DNA of 14,750 nucleotides. Source: Microcaldota archaeon. GTDB lineage: Archaea; B1Sed10-29; JACOVT01. This document shows, one piece after another, positions 1 through 7,835 of this stretch. Position 1 is the stretch's first letter. Every line of letters starts with the position of its first letter. The stretch lies in NCBI GenBank assembly GCA_016177165.1, contig JACOVT010000033.1:1-14750 (forward strand). Reading direction: 5' to 3'. The notes under the pieces were generated by a model. That model did not search any database. It was not told the origin of the DNA and was given only the letters and a program-made list of their open reading frames with translations. A program made the translations under genes and the position numbers.

Positions 1-241
1 GATCAGCACACTGCTGCCGGCACTGAACACACGGGTCGTCCGGGCTGGTGAGCTTGGATATCTGGCATTGCCCTGCAGCCGAACGGCAGTTTGCGAAAAG
101 GCCGCTCGCCGTCTGTCCTTGGAACGAACCCGAAATGAATAGCACGACGACGCTTGCTATGGCCAGCACCACGCCTATGAGTATCATGTACTCTAGCGAG
201 CCTTGGGCCTTTAGGCGTTTCTTCCCGAATGCATTTTTCAT
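1..241 (-). CDS. Type IV pilin, third of the operon (partial, 3' end beyond window)
   Basis: Reading the minus strand from ATG at 241 gives a class III prepilin. A basic leader (MKNAFGKKRLKA) is followed by QGSLEYMILIGVVLA, the QXSXEXL motif, and a hydrophobic helix running on to about residue 39. Cleavage is expected between A12 and Q13, as for EppA-type peptidases. After the helix a cysteine-rich segment begins (NCRSAAGQC, then DPCVQCRQQCAD), matching the same segment in the two pilins upstream. The frame stays open to base 1, so about 80 residues are visible and the rest is outside the window. It begins 38 bases after the stop of the giant pilin, in the same operon. A GTG three codons upstream (250) is an alternative start. 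The role is inferred: an additional pilus subunit. Confidence 0.85.
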   Translation of the reverse strand, partial: MKNAFGKKRLKAQGSLEYMILIGVVLAIASVVVLFISGSFQGQTASGLFANCRSAAGQCQISKLTSPDDPCVQCRQQCAD

Positions 242-279
242 GACAAGCACGCATCTACCCTTATTCATGATGATCAGTT

Positions 280-3200
280 TTACCGGAAGATCGGGTTCCA
301 GTTGGTTGCCGTGCCGGCGGCGATTGCCGTCCGGCGGGTCTTTTGGTCGGCACCAAATGGATATCCACCAAGCTGTTGACTAAAAGTCCCATAGGCTCCC
401 CTAATACCCCTAATATAGTAGGCCTGCCCGGAGCTCAGGTCAGGGTCGCCGTACAGGCTGAACGCGATGCCGTTGAGGTAGCCTGGCTCGACGCTGAACG
501 CCGTGCCGTCAAGGAATGCCAAGTCCTGGTTCGAGGTCCCGGCGCTGTGAAATGCAAGGTTGGCTGGCCCAGCCACGGCGATGCCGTCGTGGTTGATAAC
601 CTTGTAGCGGTAAGCTGCATCCACATTTTTGGTGTAGGCAAAGGCTACCCGGTCCATCACGCCGTGGCCAGTGACCGTCACCGACCCGTCCGGGTTGGTG
701 GTATAACTTGTCGAATCGTGAGCCACTGCCTTGATGCCGGTCCAGGAACCCGTCGAGGGAACGTCGTCTATGTGTCCCGGGCTGCCCCGCGTGAATGTGG
801 CCTGCGTCACCGTGTTGTAGTTGATGTTGTCGCCGCACGGGTGGACTTCCTGCCCTTGGGCGTTGGTGTACCACTTGCAGGTGGCGGTGTTGTAGCGCAC
901 GAACTTGTAGTTCTTGTTGCCAGCGTCCGAGAACGCGACATAGGCGAGGTTGTTCATCCAGTTCAGGCCGTCCGAATTGGCCGTTGCCGCCGAGATTTCG
1001 GTGCTTTCTGTCAGGTCGGTGTTGACCTTGTACACCGTATCGATGGTAGGATCGGCGGCTGGATTGCCTTGGGGGTTGCGGGCTTCGTAAATGTTCCGGA
1101 ACGCGCTAGCGGTGGTGCTGAACAAGCGGGCTGAATAGGCGTCTGAGTTGTCGTTTGAGTAGACGAACAGGAGAAGGTCCTGCTTTGCGTTGGACTCGGA
1201 GCTTAGCGGGGTGACGTCCAGCGCTATTTCGTTGCCGGTGTATTTTTCCCCGCCAGACGTGGAGCCGTCCGACCCCGGCGATATGGAAACCACCGTACCA
1301 AAGTCTGACAGCACGACCGTGTCCAGGTTGGAAGGGGCTTTAATGACCGAATATATCCTGAACTTGTAGTCAAACCCGGGCGAGCCGCCAGTGCTGCGCA
1401 CCACGTAAAACACGGCCACCGAGTCCAGCCGGCCCGACTCGGTCGAGCTGAACGAAACCGCGCGCACGCGTTCCCACCTGCCGCCAGCACTTTCCGTGTC
1501 TATCGTTCCTGCTCCGAGGTCGTAGTAACCGCCACTAGGTGCGGTGTATCGCAGGATATACTCGTAAGACTTGGTGTAGGAGTTGTAGTACGCCACGAAT
1601 GCCAGATCCCTGGTTCCTGGTGGCGAGTCGACGCGGTCTAAGGTCGCCACGGAAATCGCCCCGTTGGCGTCAACGTCGATGCGGCCGCTGGGGAAGTAGA
1701 CGTCGCCACTCGCGACGCTGACGCGGTTTTTCTCCACCCTGACAACGTCGCGGCCATAGAAATCGCGATTAACGTAATCATCCTCATACACAGCAGTCAG
1801 GTCGTTGACCGAGGCGGCAGAGCTGCCAGTCCTGCTGTTGGCGTTGAAGTCGTGCGTCTTGGCGTCGTTCCCCGGGTTGGCGTCGCCGCTCGCTGCCACC
1901 TTGAGCTTGACTTGGTGGGCGCCAATCTTGTCTGCAGGCACCACCCAGTCAAACGGTTCAACAGAGCATTCCCCGCCACCGGCGACCAGGCCGCAGGTGC
2001 CGGACTTTATCTCGGTGTCGGCCCCGCTGAACGAGTCGTAAATCTTGTAGGTTATGGTGCCGGCCTTGGTTCCGGCGTTCTTTATGCCGCCGTGCTTGGT
2101 TGTCGAGCCGTCGGGGTTGTTGGTCCAGTAAAGGGCGTACACCTTTACCGTACGGCCGCCGAACACATCGGTCAGCGCAGGAAGGTAGGCCGGGTTGCTT
2201 CCATCCGGCTGCCAGCCGAGAGCTATCGACACGGCCTCGGCGTCCACGACGTCCTGCTGCTGCACCGTCACGTCTGTCGACAACGAGTTGTCGTCCTCTT
2301 TTGACTCGGCAATCGCCCCTGCCGAATCGACGGTTATCGTGGCTGTGTAGGCTCCGGGGGGATAGCCCGTCGGGATGGTTATTGCCGTGCCAGAGCGGGT
2401 TATCGTGTAATCGCTGTCTGCTGCATGGCTGCCCGACGGGACTTGGCCGCCGGTTATAATCGTCTTTTGTGAAGCGTCATTCTTTGGGTTCATCGTGACC
2501 TGGTACGCGTACGTGCTGGAAATTGAGCCTTCCAGATGGACCACCGAGGTGATCGTGATCGGCGTGCCCGGCGTGCCGGTGTTAGGCGTTATCGTAAGGC
2601 TCTTTACGTAGAGGTTGGGTTTCGGGGCCTCGTTTACCGTAAACACGAGCGAAGCCTGGTTGTTGGAGTTGTCCTCGTCAGCCGGGCTCGACGTGGCCGA
2701 GAAAGTGATGCTGTACGAGCCCGCCGAAGCGGACCAGACGTTTCCCTTCACTTGGCATGAGGCACCTGACGCCAGCTGGCCCGAACAGGTGGTGCTGGTC
2801 TGCTCTTTCTGGACTGCTGCTTGCGGCACTGTCAGGCTGGCCGTCGGCGTCACGGGCTGTGAGCCCACGTTTGTCACCGTTCCGGTGTAGGCGACTTTTT
2901 CGTTGGCCAGCGCGTTCGTCTTGGCCAAGTCGATTTGGACCGCGAGGTCGTAGTTCTTTTTTGAGGCGACGCCCACCGGCACGGTTATTGTGAACTTGTT
3001 GTTGCCCGGGTTGGCGTCGGTGAGCGCGCTGCCATCGGCAGCGAATAACGCGGTGACCTCTGCCTTGACGTCGTACAGGCCGGCGGTTCCGGGGGCGTTC
3101 ACGTAATATACTGCCCCATAGCATGATCGTGGGGTCAGCACCCCTGTTTTGCAGGTGACCGGTTGCGGCGGGGCAGCGCCGAAAAACGTGCCAGAGAATG

Positions 3201-3699
3201 ATATGGTCATCTTGGCGATCGTGGTCGTCCCAACGTCAAAGGCCGGCGCGGTTATTGCCAGAACCTGCTGCCCCGGCGTTGGGTTGGGAGTGGTCAGGGA
3301 GATGGAAGTCAGGCTGGCGTCTGTCTTTGGTGCTGCCGTGCATTGGGTGGTGCGGCCCGAGTAGATCTCGTCAGGCAGCCCCAGCCGGCAGCACATGGCG
3401 GCAGTGCCGTAAGGCCCGCCCGGCGCGTTTGCTGTTTGCCTGTCGACTACGTCTTTCCCGGTGGACTTGTCCGAGCACTGGGCGACGCATGCGGGACAAT
3501 CGATGGTCGGGTCTATGGTCCGCAAGGACTTGCACTGGGCCGCTGCCTCCTTGCAGATTGAAATGGCGGCGGGCTCCTTTTGGACGCCGAACGAGCCTCC
3601 TACGAACATGACTATGAAAGCCGAAACCGCCAGGACTGCCACTACTATTATTAGGTATTCGAGCGACGACTGCCCACCACCAGACAAAACTTTGCGCAC
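280..3699 (-). CDS. Giant type IV pilin-adhesin with CARDB modules and propeller-like repeats
   Basis: A 1139-residue secreted protein with a pilin N-terminus. Residues 1-9 are the leader, G9|Q10 the expected cleavage site, QSSLEYLIIVVAVLA the motif and helix. Residues 48-120 form a cysteine-rich domain (C49, C56, C68, C71, C75, C103, C104, C120), homologous to the whole ectodomain of the short pilin upstream. Four CARDB/Ig-like modules follow at about 127-242, 249-355, 360-480 and 485-615; several end in the typical DxNPGNN-like turn (DANPGNN, DEDNSNN, DANPGND). Residues 625-1139 hold about six copies of a pattern like LDxVAFxYxxxxxYxY, suggesting a six-bladed propeller. The start is GTG, because the frame is closed just upstream by TAA and a TATA-like box lies 25 bases away. 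The likely role, inferred from architecture, is a tip adhesin. The opposite strand carries long shadow ORFs. Confidence 0.88.
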   Translation of the reverse strand: MRKVLSGGGQSSLEYLIIVVAVLAVSAFIVMFVGGSFGVQKEPAAISICKEAAAQCKSLRTIDPTIDCPACVAQCSDKSTGKDVVDRQTANAPGGPYGTAAMCCRLGLPDEIYSGRTTQCTAAPKTDASLTSISLTTPNPTPGQQVLAITAPAFDVGTTTIAKMTISFSGTFFGAAPPQPVTCKTGVLTPRSCYGAVYYVNAPGTAGLYDVKAEVTALFAADGSALTDANPGNNKFTITVPVGVASKKNYDLAVQIDLAKTNALANEKVAYTGTVTNVGSQPVTPTASLTVPQAAVQKEQTSTTCSGQLASGASCQVKGNVWSASAGSYSITFSATSSPADEDNSNNQASLVFTVNEAPKPNLYVKSLTITPNTGTPGTPITITSVVHLEGSISSTYAYQVTMNPKNDASQKTIITGGQVPSGSHAADSDYTITRSGTAITIPTGYPPGAYTATITVDSAGAIAESKEDDNSLSTDVTVQQQDVVDAEAVSIALGWQPDGSNPAYLPALTDVFGGRTVKVYALYWTNNPDGSTTKHGGIKNAGTKAGTITYKIYDSFSGADTEIKSGTCGLVAGGGECSVEPFDWVVPADKIGAHQVKLKVAASGDANPGNDAKTHDFNANSRTGSSAASVNDLTAVYEDDYVNRDFYGRDVVRVEKNRVSVASGDVYFPSGRIDVDANGAISVATLDRVDSPPGTRDLAFVAYYNSYTKSYEYILRYTAPSGGYYDLGAGTIDTESAGGRWERVRAVSFSSTESGRLDSVAVFYVVRSTGGSPGFDYKFRIYSVIKAPSNLDTVVLSDFGTVVSISPGSDGSTSGGEKYTGNEIALDVTPLSSESNAKQDLLLFVYSNDNSDAYSARLFSTTASAFRNIYEARNPQGNPAADPTIDTVYKVNTDLTESTEISAATANSDGLNWMNNLAYVAFSDAGNKNYKFVRYNTATCKWYTNAQGQEVHPCGDNINYNTVTQATFTRGSPGHIDDVPSTGSWTGIKAVAHDSTSYTTNPDGSVTVTGHGVMDRVAFAYTKNVDAAYRYKVINHDGIAVAGPANLAFHSAGTSNQDLAFLDGTAFSVEPGYLNGIAFSLYGDPDLSSGQAYYIRGIRGAYGTFSQQLGGYPFGADQKTRRTAIAAGTATNWNPIFR

Positions 3700-3719
3700 A
3701 ATTTTGAAACGTTCGCCGC

Positions 3720-3728
3720 ATATTTAAG
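3720..3728 (-). promoter_or_regulatory. TATA-like box for the giant pilin gene
   Basis: CTTAAATAT on the minus strand is centred 25 bases before the GTG at 3699. This is the spacing expected for a leaderless archaeal transcript, so the giant pilin may have its own promoter inside the operon. Seen by eye only. Confidence 0.45.
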
Positions 3729-3772
3729 CCTCACTAGCAGCTGGTCGTTTAAGCCTCGCTAGCAGCGGGGCG
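3723..3772. repeat. Two 25-base tandem repeats spanning the short pilin stop
   Basis: Bases 3723-3747 and 3748-3772 match at 22 of 25 positions (core TTTAAGCCTC[A/G]CTAGCAGC). The right copy includes the stop codon of the short pilin gene. The left copy is non-coding and forms part of the TATA-like box for the giant pilin. It looks like a small local duplication of the 3' end of the gene. Confidence 0.75.
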
Positions 3773-4103
3773 CGCCGCTGTAAACGCCTTGCGGTTTTCC
3801 TGCAGCGCAGCACGAGGCGCCAGCGCCGAGCGAGCCGCCGCCGTTTGCTGTTGTTTGCCTGTCGACGACGTCCTTGCCGCCTGCGTCCGAGCATTGCGTC
3901 ACGCAGAAGGGAATGCAATCGTATGACGGGTTGGCTAGCTTGATTGACTGGCAGGTTGAGGCTGCCTGACGGCAGGCGGCGATTTGGGACGCCGAGACTT
4001 CCGGAGTAAAACTCCCACCCAGAAGGAGTATTATGAATGATGCCGAGGCGAGCACGGCAACGAGTATTATCAGGTATTCCAGCGACGACTGGCCGCGCTC
4101 CAT
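3759..4103 (-). CDS. Short cysteine-rich type IV pilin
   Basis: A 114-residue class III prepilin: MERG leader, cleavage expected at G4|Q5, then QSSLEYLIILVAVLA and a hydrophobic helix to about residue 32 that should pack in the pilus core. The ectodomain has eight cysteines (44, 51, 63, 67, 71, 98, 99, 114), room for four disulfides, plus a GKDVVDRQT stretch shared with the giant pilin. It probably forms the bulk of the fibre while the giant paralogue sits at the tip; that division of labour is inferred from size. The ATG lies six bases after the TAG of the upstream membrane protein. Prepilin peptidase, needed for maturation, is not in this window. Confidence 0.9.
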   Translation of the reverse strand: MERGQSSLEYLIILVAVLASASFIILLLGGSFTPEVSASQIAACRQAASTCQSIKLANPSYDCIPFCVTQCSDAGGKDVVDRQTTANGGGSLGAGASCCAAGKPQGVYSGAPRC

Positions 4104-4109
4104 CGAACC

Positions 4110-5000
4110 CTACCCGCCGCCGATCAGCAGGCCCATGAACGAGCCGCCGACAACCGAGTATAACAGGTAAGAGATGAGTATGGTGATCGGCGCGACTATC
4201 ACCGCGCTGGTGATCTTCCCCTCGCGCACCTGCACTGCGCCGAATGTTGTCAGGGCGGACTCTATTATGAGAAAGCCCTTGAACATCAGGTCGAACTGGT
4301 TTGTCAACCCAATGGCGAGCGTGGGGTCGGCAGCGGAGGTCCCTACCTTTGCAAGCACCTGTATCACCGACCTGAGTATGCCGAAGACGAACGGCGCCAC
4401 AAACGAACCGGCGACTATGATGAACATGAACTGCATGAGCGTCTTTGACCTCCTCTCTTGGCGCAGGCGGTAGACCGAACGAATGTCCTCCGCGAGTGCG
4501 TCGAGTGTGTCGAGCAGGCCGCCGCCTGCGCGGCGCGCAGCGATGATTATGATGGCAACTTTCTCGAGCATTTCAGAGCGCGACTTGAGGGCGTAGTCCC
4601 GGAAGGCGTCCTCGAAAGTCTTGCCCTCGTTGATCTGGCGCAGCATCTCCCGCAAGCCGACGGTTATCGGGCCGTAATCAATGCGGCCCGTCTCCTTCAA
4701 TGCCGTCTCTATCGTGCCGCCGGTCTTGAGCGTGATCGAGAGGTGGTGGAGCACGTCAGGCAGGCGCTTCTCTATCGCGCCCACCTTCTTGTTGGCAATG
4801 TAGAGCGGCAGCCCTAACCCGAGGTCGGCGACCAGCAGCGAAACAAGGAAGACGAGAGGCAGGTCGGCGCCGAGGAAGAACCCGGCGACGAACGCTACCA
4901 CCGAGACTACCACGGAGAGCAGGATGAGCATCACTGCCGGGATCTTCCACCCTATGAATTCCAGTGAGTCCTCGTACGTTTGAATAAGCTTTGAAGCCAT
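4110..5000 (-). CDS. Pilus assembly platform protein, T2SSF family (TadC/FlaJ-like)
   Basis: A 296-residue inner-membrane protein of the type II secretion F family, the platform on which the ATPase acts. Two hydrophobic segments near the N-terminus (IPAVMLILLSVVVSVVAFVA; a second around LVFLVSLLVADLGLGLPLYI) precede a cytoplasmic T2SSF helical domain of about 130 residues, with typical LPDVLHHLSITLKTGGTIETAL and RAGGGLLDTLDALAEDI. Further membrane helices are at the C-terminus (FMFIIVAGSFVAPFVFGIL; ITILISYLLYSVVGG). I chose ATG at 5000 (MASKLIQ) over the TTG at 5066, because it follows the upstream stop by four bases and is preceded by GTGAT. The upstream extension to 5066 overlaps the previous gene and is not hydrophobic or conserved-looking. 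It is the second platform protein of the operon. Confidence 0.9.
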   Translation of the reverse strand: MASKLIQTYEDSLEFIGWKIPAVMLILLSVVVSVVAFVAGFFLGADLPLVFLVSLLVADLGLGLPLYIANKKVGAIEKRLPDVLHHLSITLKTGGTIETALKETGRIDYGPITVGLREMLRQINEGKTFEDAFRDYALKSRSEMLEKVAIIIIAARRAGGGLLDTLDALAEDIRSVYRLRQERRSKTLMQFMFIIVAGSFVAPFVFGILRSVIQVLAKVGTSAADPTLAIGLTNQFDLMFKGFLIIESALTTFGAVQVREGKITSAVIVAPITILISYLLYSVVGGSFMGLLIGGG

Positions 5001-5004
5001 CGCA

Positions 5005-6135
5005 TCACGAACCCGGGTCGGCTCCCTTGATGAATATGATGAACGAGATGAGCAGCGCCGGGACAAGCACGAAGTAGATCATCCCCAGCATGAGCGGCGA
5101 GAAGAACGAGAAGGTCGCAAGGAACCCTTGAATTGAAGGGGACGAGCCTATGGAAGTCAATACTGTCATCATTACAGGCAAGACGATCCCAACCATCATT
5201 ATGAACAGCGAGAGCAGGTTGAGCTTCTCGGCGTAGTCGGCTATCTTGATGCGCCGCTCGAACGCCACGTCCTCGGCTATCGTGACCATTATCTGGGAGA
5301 GGTTGCCGCCGGTCCGCAGCGCCCTTACCAAGTGGGATACCGCGCGCTTGAGGCCGTCGCTGCGCGTCCTTTCTGCCCAGTTCTCTAGCGCCTGCTCTGT
5401 CGGTATTCCCTTCTCTATGGAGAAGAGCACGTACTTGAAGCCGTCTGAGACAGGCCCGTAGCCCGACGAGGAGACGCTCTCCATTGTCTTGTAGATTCCC
5501 ACGCCTGCGCGGATCTCGATGCTCATGTGGCGCAATGCGAACGGGAGTTGCTTGTCCAGCTCTGCCGCAAGCTTTGCCGCCCTGCTGGCTGGCACCATGA
5601 CCGAAAAGAGGAGTCCCATGAATGGAATGAGCAGCAGGAACACGAGCGGGATGATGAAGGAGAGCTTGAAAATGAACGTCAGGGCGAGCACCAGCACTAT
5701 TGATATCATTTCCATCAGGAAGATGGATGCAATGGCGAGCGCTGCGTACTGGCGCGGCGAGTAGACCATGTCAGACGCTGCAAGGTTGTGGCGCAATGAG
5801 TCGCCGCCGATCCTCACGAGGCCGCGCGCCATGAAATCCAAGGGCGCCTGTAATGCGAGGAATAGTTTTCCCATGGCGCGCACGAAGCCGGTCTGGTTGA
5901 GCAGCTCGTCCGGCTCTCCCGTCTTTATCTTGAGCGCTGACGGTCCGAGTTCGACCATCTGCCTTATCTCTGCCGCCCTTTCGGGCGACTCTTCCGGCGC
6001 ACGCTCGGCCATCTGTTTTTTCATGCGCTTTACGACGCTTTCGACAGCATCGAGGTTGACGTCTTCCTCACCTACCGGCAGGTTGGCAGGGGTCTCGCCG
6101 GTTACGAGCTTCTTGATGTTACGCGCGGCAGCCAT
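5005..6135 (-). CDS. Pilus assembly platform protein, T2SSF family (TadB/FlaJ-like)
   Basis: A 376-residue membrane protein paralogous to the next gene in the operon. A soluble N-terminal region of about 125 residues (rich in charged helices, VKRMKKQMAERAPEE) is followed by two or three hydrophobic helices (YAALAIASIFLMEMISIVLV; FIIPLVFLLLIPFMGLLFSV). A T2SSF domain comes next (LPFALRHMSIEIRAGVGIYK, then RALRTGGNLSQIMVTIAEDV), and two to three C-terminal helices finish it. In archaeal type IV pili and Tad systems two such proteins form the base under the fibre and couple to the ATPase. The ATG at 6135 is preferred over TTG at 6150: it lies four bases after the ATPase stop and GTGAT precedes it. 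Confidence 0.9.
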   Translation of the reverse strand: MAAARNIKKLVTGETPANLPVGEEDVNLDAVESVVKRMKKQMAERAPEESPERAAEIRQMVELGPSALKIKTGEPDELLNQTGFVRAMGKLFLALQAPLDFMARGLVRIGGDSLRHNLAASDMVYSPRQYAALAIASIFLMEMISIVLVLALTFIFKLSFIIPLVFLLLIPFMGLLFSVMVPASRAAKLAAELDKQLPFALRHMSIEIRAGVGIYKTMESVSSSGYGPVSDGFKYVLFSIEKGIPTEQALENWAERTRSDGLKRAVSHLVRALRTGGNLSQIMVTIAEDVAFERRIKIADYAEKLNLLSLFIMMVGIVLPVMMTVLTSIGSSPSIQGFLATFSFFSPLMLGMIYFVLVPALLISFIIFIKGADPGS

Positions 6136-6139
6136 GCCA

Positions 6140-7753
6140 TCACGCGCCAAACTTGCGCAGCTCGGCGATCACGCTCTTCATCCCCGAGACTTCCTTTGAA
6201 ACCATTGACTCGATGAACTTCTGCCTGTCCTTCAATTCCTTGTCGATGTCGTGCTTTGACAGGCCCGTGAACTTGGAGAGCGTCTGCTTGTATCTTGACG
6301 GCGCGCCGGTTTCGCGGATGCGGTCTGTCGCAGGGTCCCACTCGTAGACAACTTGCAGCTGCGGGCCCTCCTTGGTGACGCCGAAAACCTCGGCGATTTC
6401 CGTCACCCGCCGGATCAGGCCTTTCCTGCGATCGAAAACGCGCTGCATTGTTACGACCATGTCAAGGGCGCCCACCATGGCCGCCGGCACGTTCATGGGT
6501 GGGTTCAGCACGCGCGTTATCGTCTCATCCGCCGAATTGGCGTGCAGCGTACCCATGCTGCCTTGATGTCCCGTATTGATCGCCGAGAAAAGCGTGAACG
6601 CCTCTTCCCCGCGCACTTCGCCGACTATTATCCTGTCAGGCCTCATGCGCAGCGAGTTCTTGACGAGCATGTCCATCGTGATCTCGCCCGTCCCCTCCAG
6701 CCCCGGAGGCCGCGTCTCGAAGCGTACCCAGTGGTCAACGGGAAGCAGAAGCTCTGCCGTGTCCTCTATGGTTATGATGCGCTCGCGCGACGGGATGAGC
6801 GAGCAGAGCACGTTAAGCATGCTCGTCTTGCCTGAGGACGTTCCGCCAGACACCAGCACGTTTGCCGGCTTGCCGCCAGCACCATCCACCGCCATCCACA
6901 ACATGGCGGCTATTTCCGGGTCGAGCGTCTTGTTCCTCACCAGATCCACAACCGTGAGCGGGTCTGCCCTGAACTTCCTTATAGTGAGGGTCGACCCCCC
7001 GAGCGAAACCGGCGGGACCGTGGCGTTCACGCGCGAGCCATCCGGAAGTCTCGCGTCGAGCATTGGGTTGCTCTGGTCTACGCGCCTGTTGACATCCCGG
7101 GCGATGCGCGATATGATGTTGCGTATCTCCTCATCGGTTCCGAAGATTATGTTGGTCTCGAGCATCTCGTACTTGCGGTGGAACACGTACACCGGCCTGT
7201 CCGGCCCGATCACCATGACCTCTTCCAAACCATCGTCCTGCGTGAGCGGGTCCAGCGCGCCGTAACCGATCATTTCGCGAACGACTATGTCGGCGTAAAA
7301 GTCCACCTTTGTCTGTGGCACGCCAAGCTCGGGGCTGGATAAAATGATGTCCTTGACCTGCTTGAAGTAGTAATTCCTCCGCCGGACAGGGTCGCGGATG
7401 TCTTCAGGCGCTACCGTGATCAGCCGTGTCGCGGCTTCCTTTATTGTGTTGACTACCACTTTTTCAGGCCCGGCGGGCTTGATCACCGGAACTGCATAGA
7501 TCAGGAGCGGCTTGCCCTCAACACGAAAAATTTCAACCGGCCCGTACGAGGCTATGCGAGTCCGCTTGCCGACGTACTCGGCTTCCAGGATTCCCTCCCT
7601 TGTTTCCGGCTTGCGCACTGGAATTGATTCGGGCAGCCTCGCCTTTTGCTTTTCAGGCCGCTTCTGCGTTCCGCCAGTTGCCGTTTCCTTCGCGGGCTGC
7701 TTTTCTTCCCCCTTCTTCTTAGCAGTCTTGAGCAGCTCGTCCATGTAGCCCAT
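6140..7753 (-). CDS. Type IV pilus assembly ATPase (PilB/TadA/FlaI family)
   Basis: A 537-residue secretion ATPase that powers pilin assembly from the cytoplasm. A Lys/Glu-rich tail (residues 1-50) precedes the N-terminal domain. The catalytic core shows Walker A GGTSSGKT (303-310), Asp box IITIEDTAELLLP (326-338), Walker B RIIVGEVRGEE (374-384) and His box TGHQGSMGTLHANS (394-407). No Cys-rich zinc finger of the bacterial GspE type is seen. The frame extends upstream to 7843, but ATG at 7753 (MGYMDELL) is chosen because a TATA-like TTTTAAA lies about 26 bases before it. The extension would be a poor match and runs into the regulator upstream. It is the first gene of the pilus operon and is coupled to the platform gene behind it. 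FlaI of archaella is a relative, but pilins rather than archaellins follow. Confidence 0.95.
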   Translation of the reverse strand: MGYMDELLKTAKKKGEEKQPAKETATGGTQKRPEKQKARLPESIPVRKPETREGILEAEYVGKRTRIASYGPVEIFRVEGKPLLIYAVPVIKPAGPEKVVVNTIKEAATRLITVAPEDIRDPVRRRNYYFKQVKDIILSSPELGVPQTKVDFYADIVVREMIGYGALDPLTQDDGLEEVMVIGPDRPVYVFHRKYEMLETNIIFGTDEEIRNIISRIARDVNRRVDQSNPMLDARLPDGSRVNATVPPVSLGGSTLTIRKFRADPLTVVDLVRNKTLDPEIAAMLWMAVDGAGGKPANVLVSGGTSSGKTSMLNVLCSLIPSRERIITIEDTAELLLPVDHWVRFETRPPGLEGTGEITMDMLVKNSLRMRPDRIIVGEVRGEEAFTLFSAINTGHQGSMGTLHANSADETITRVLNPPMNVPAAMVGALDMVVTMQRVFDRRKGLIRRVTEIAEVFGVTKEGPQLQVVYEWDPATDRIRETGAPSRYKQTLSKFTGLSKHDIDKELKDRQKFIESMVSKEVSGMKSVIAELRKFGA

Positions 7754-7775
7754 GCTGACGAAAACGAGCAGGAAG

Positions 7776-7782
7776 TTTAAAA
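7776..7782 (-). promoter_or_regulatory. TATA-like box for the pilus operon
   Basis: TTTTAAA on the minus strand is centred about 26 bases before ATG 7753, the spacing of a leaderless archaeal promoter. It lies in the 67-base gap behind the winged-helix gene, so the operon can be transcribed separately from that regulator. Confidence 0.55.
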
Positions 7783-7817
7783 GCGTGTCAGCGGGCAAGA
7801 GTGCCGCACTAGCGCGC

Positions 7818-7835
7818 GTGTTAGCGTGCCAACAC
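7818..7835. terminator. Small hairpin around the stop of the first winged-helix gene
   Basis: GTGTT and AACAC arms (five base pairs, plus an inner GC/GC pair) enclose the TAA stop at 7821-7823. It has no T-run, so a terminator role is only a possibility. Confidence 0.25.

Noticed and set aside
3..254. 83-codon minus-strand frame at the left edge
   Set aside because: The overlapping frame from 241 encodes a clear class III pilin; this one is a shadow with no recognisable protein features.
343..1134. Long open frame (263 codons) on the plus strand opposite the giant pilin
   Set aside because: It lies wholly opposite a well-supported coding frame, has no family-like features, and reads as a GC-rich shadow.
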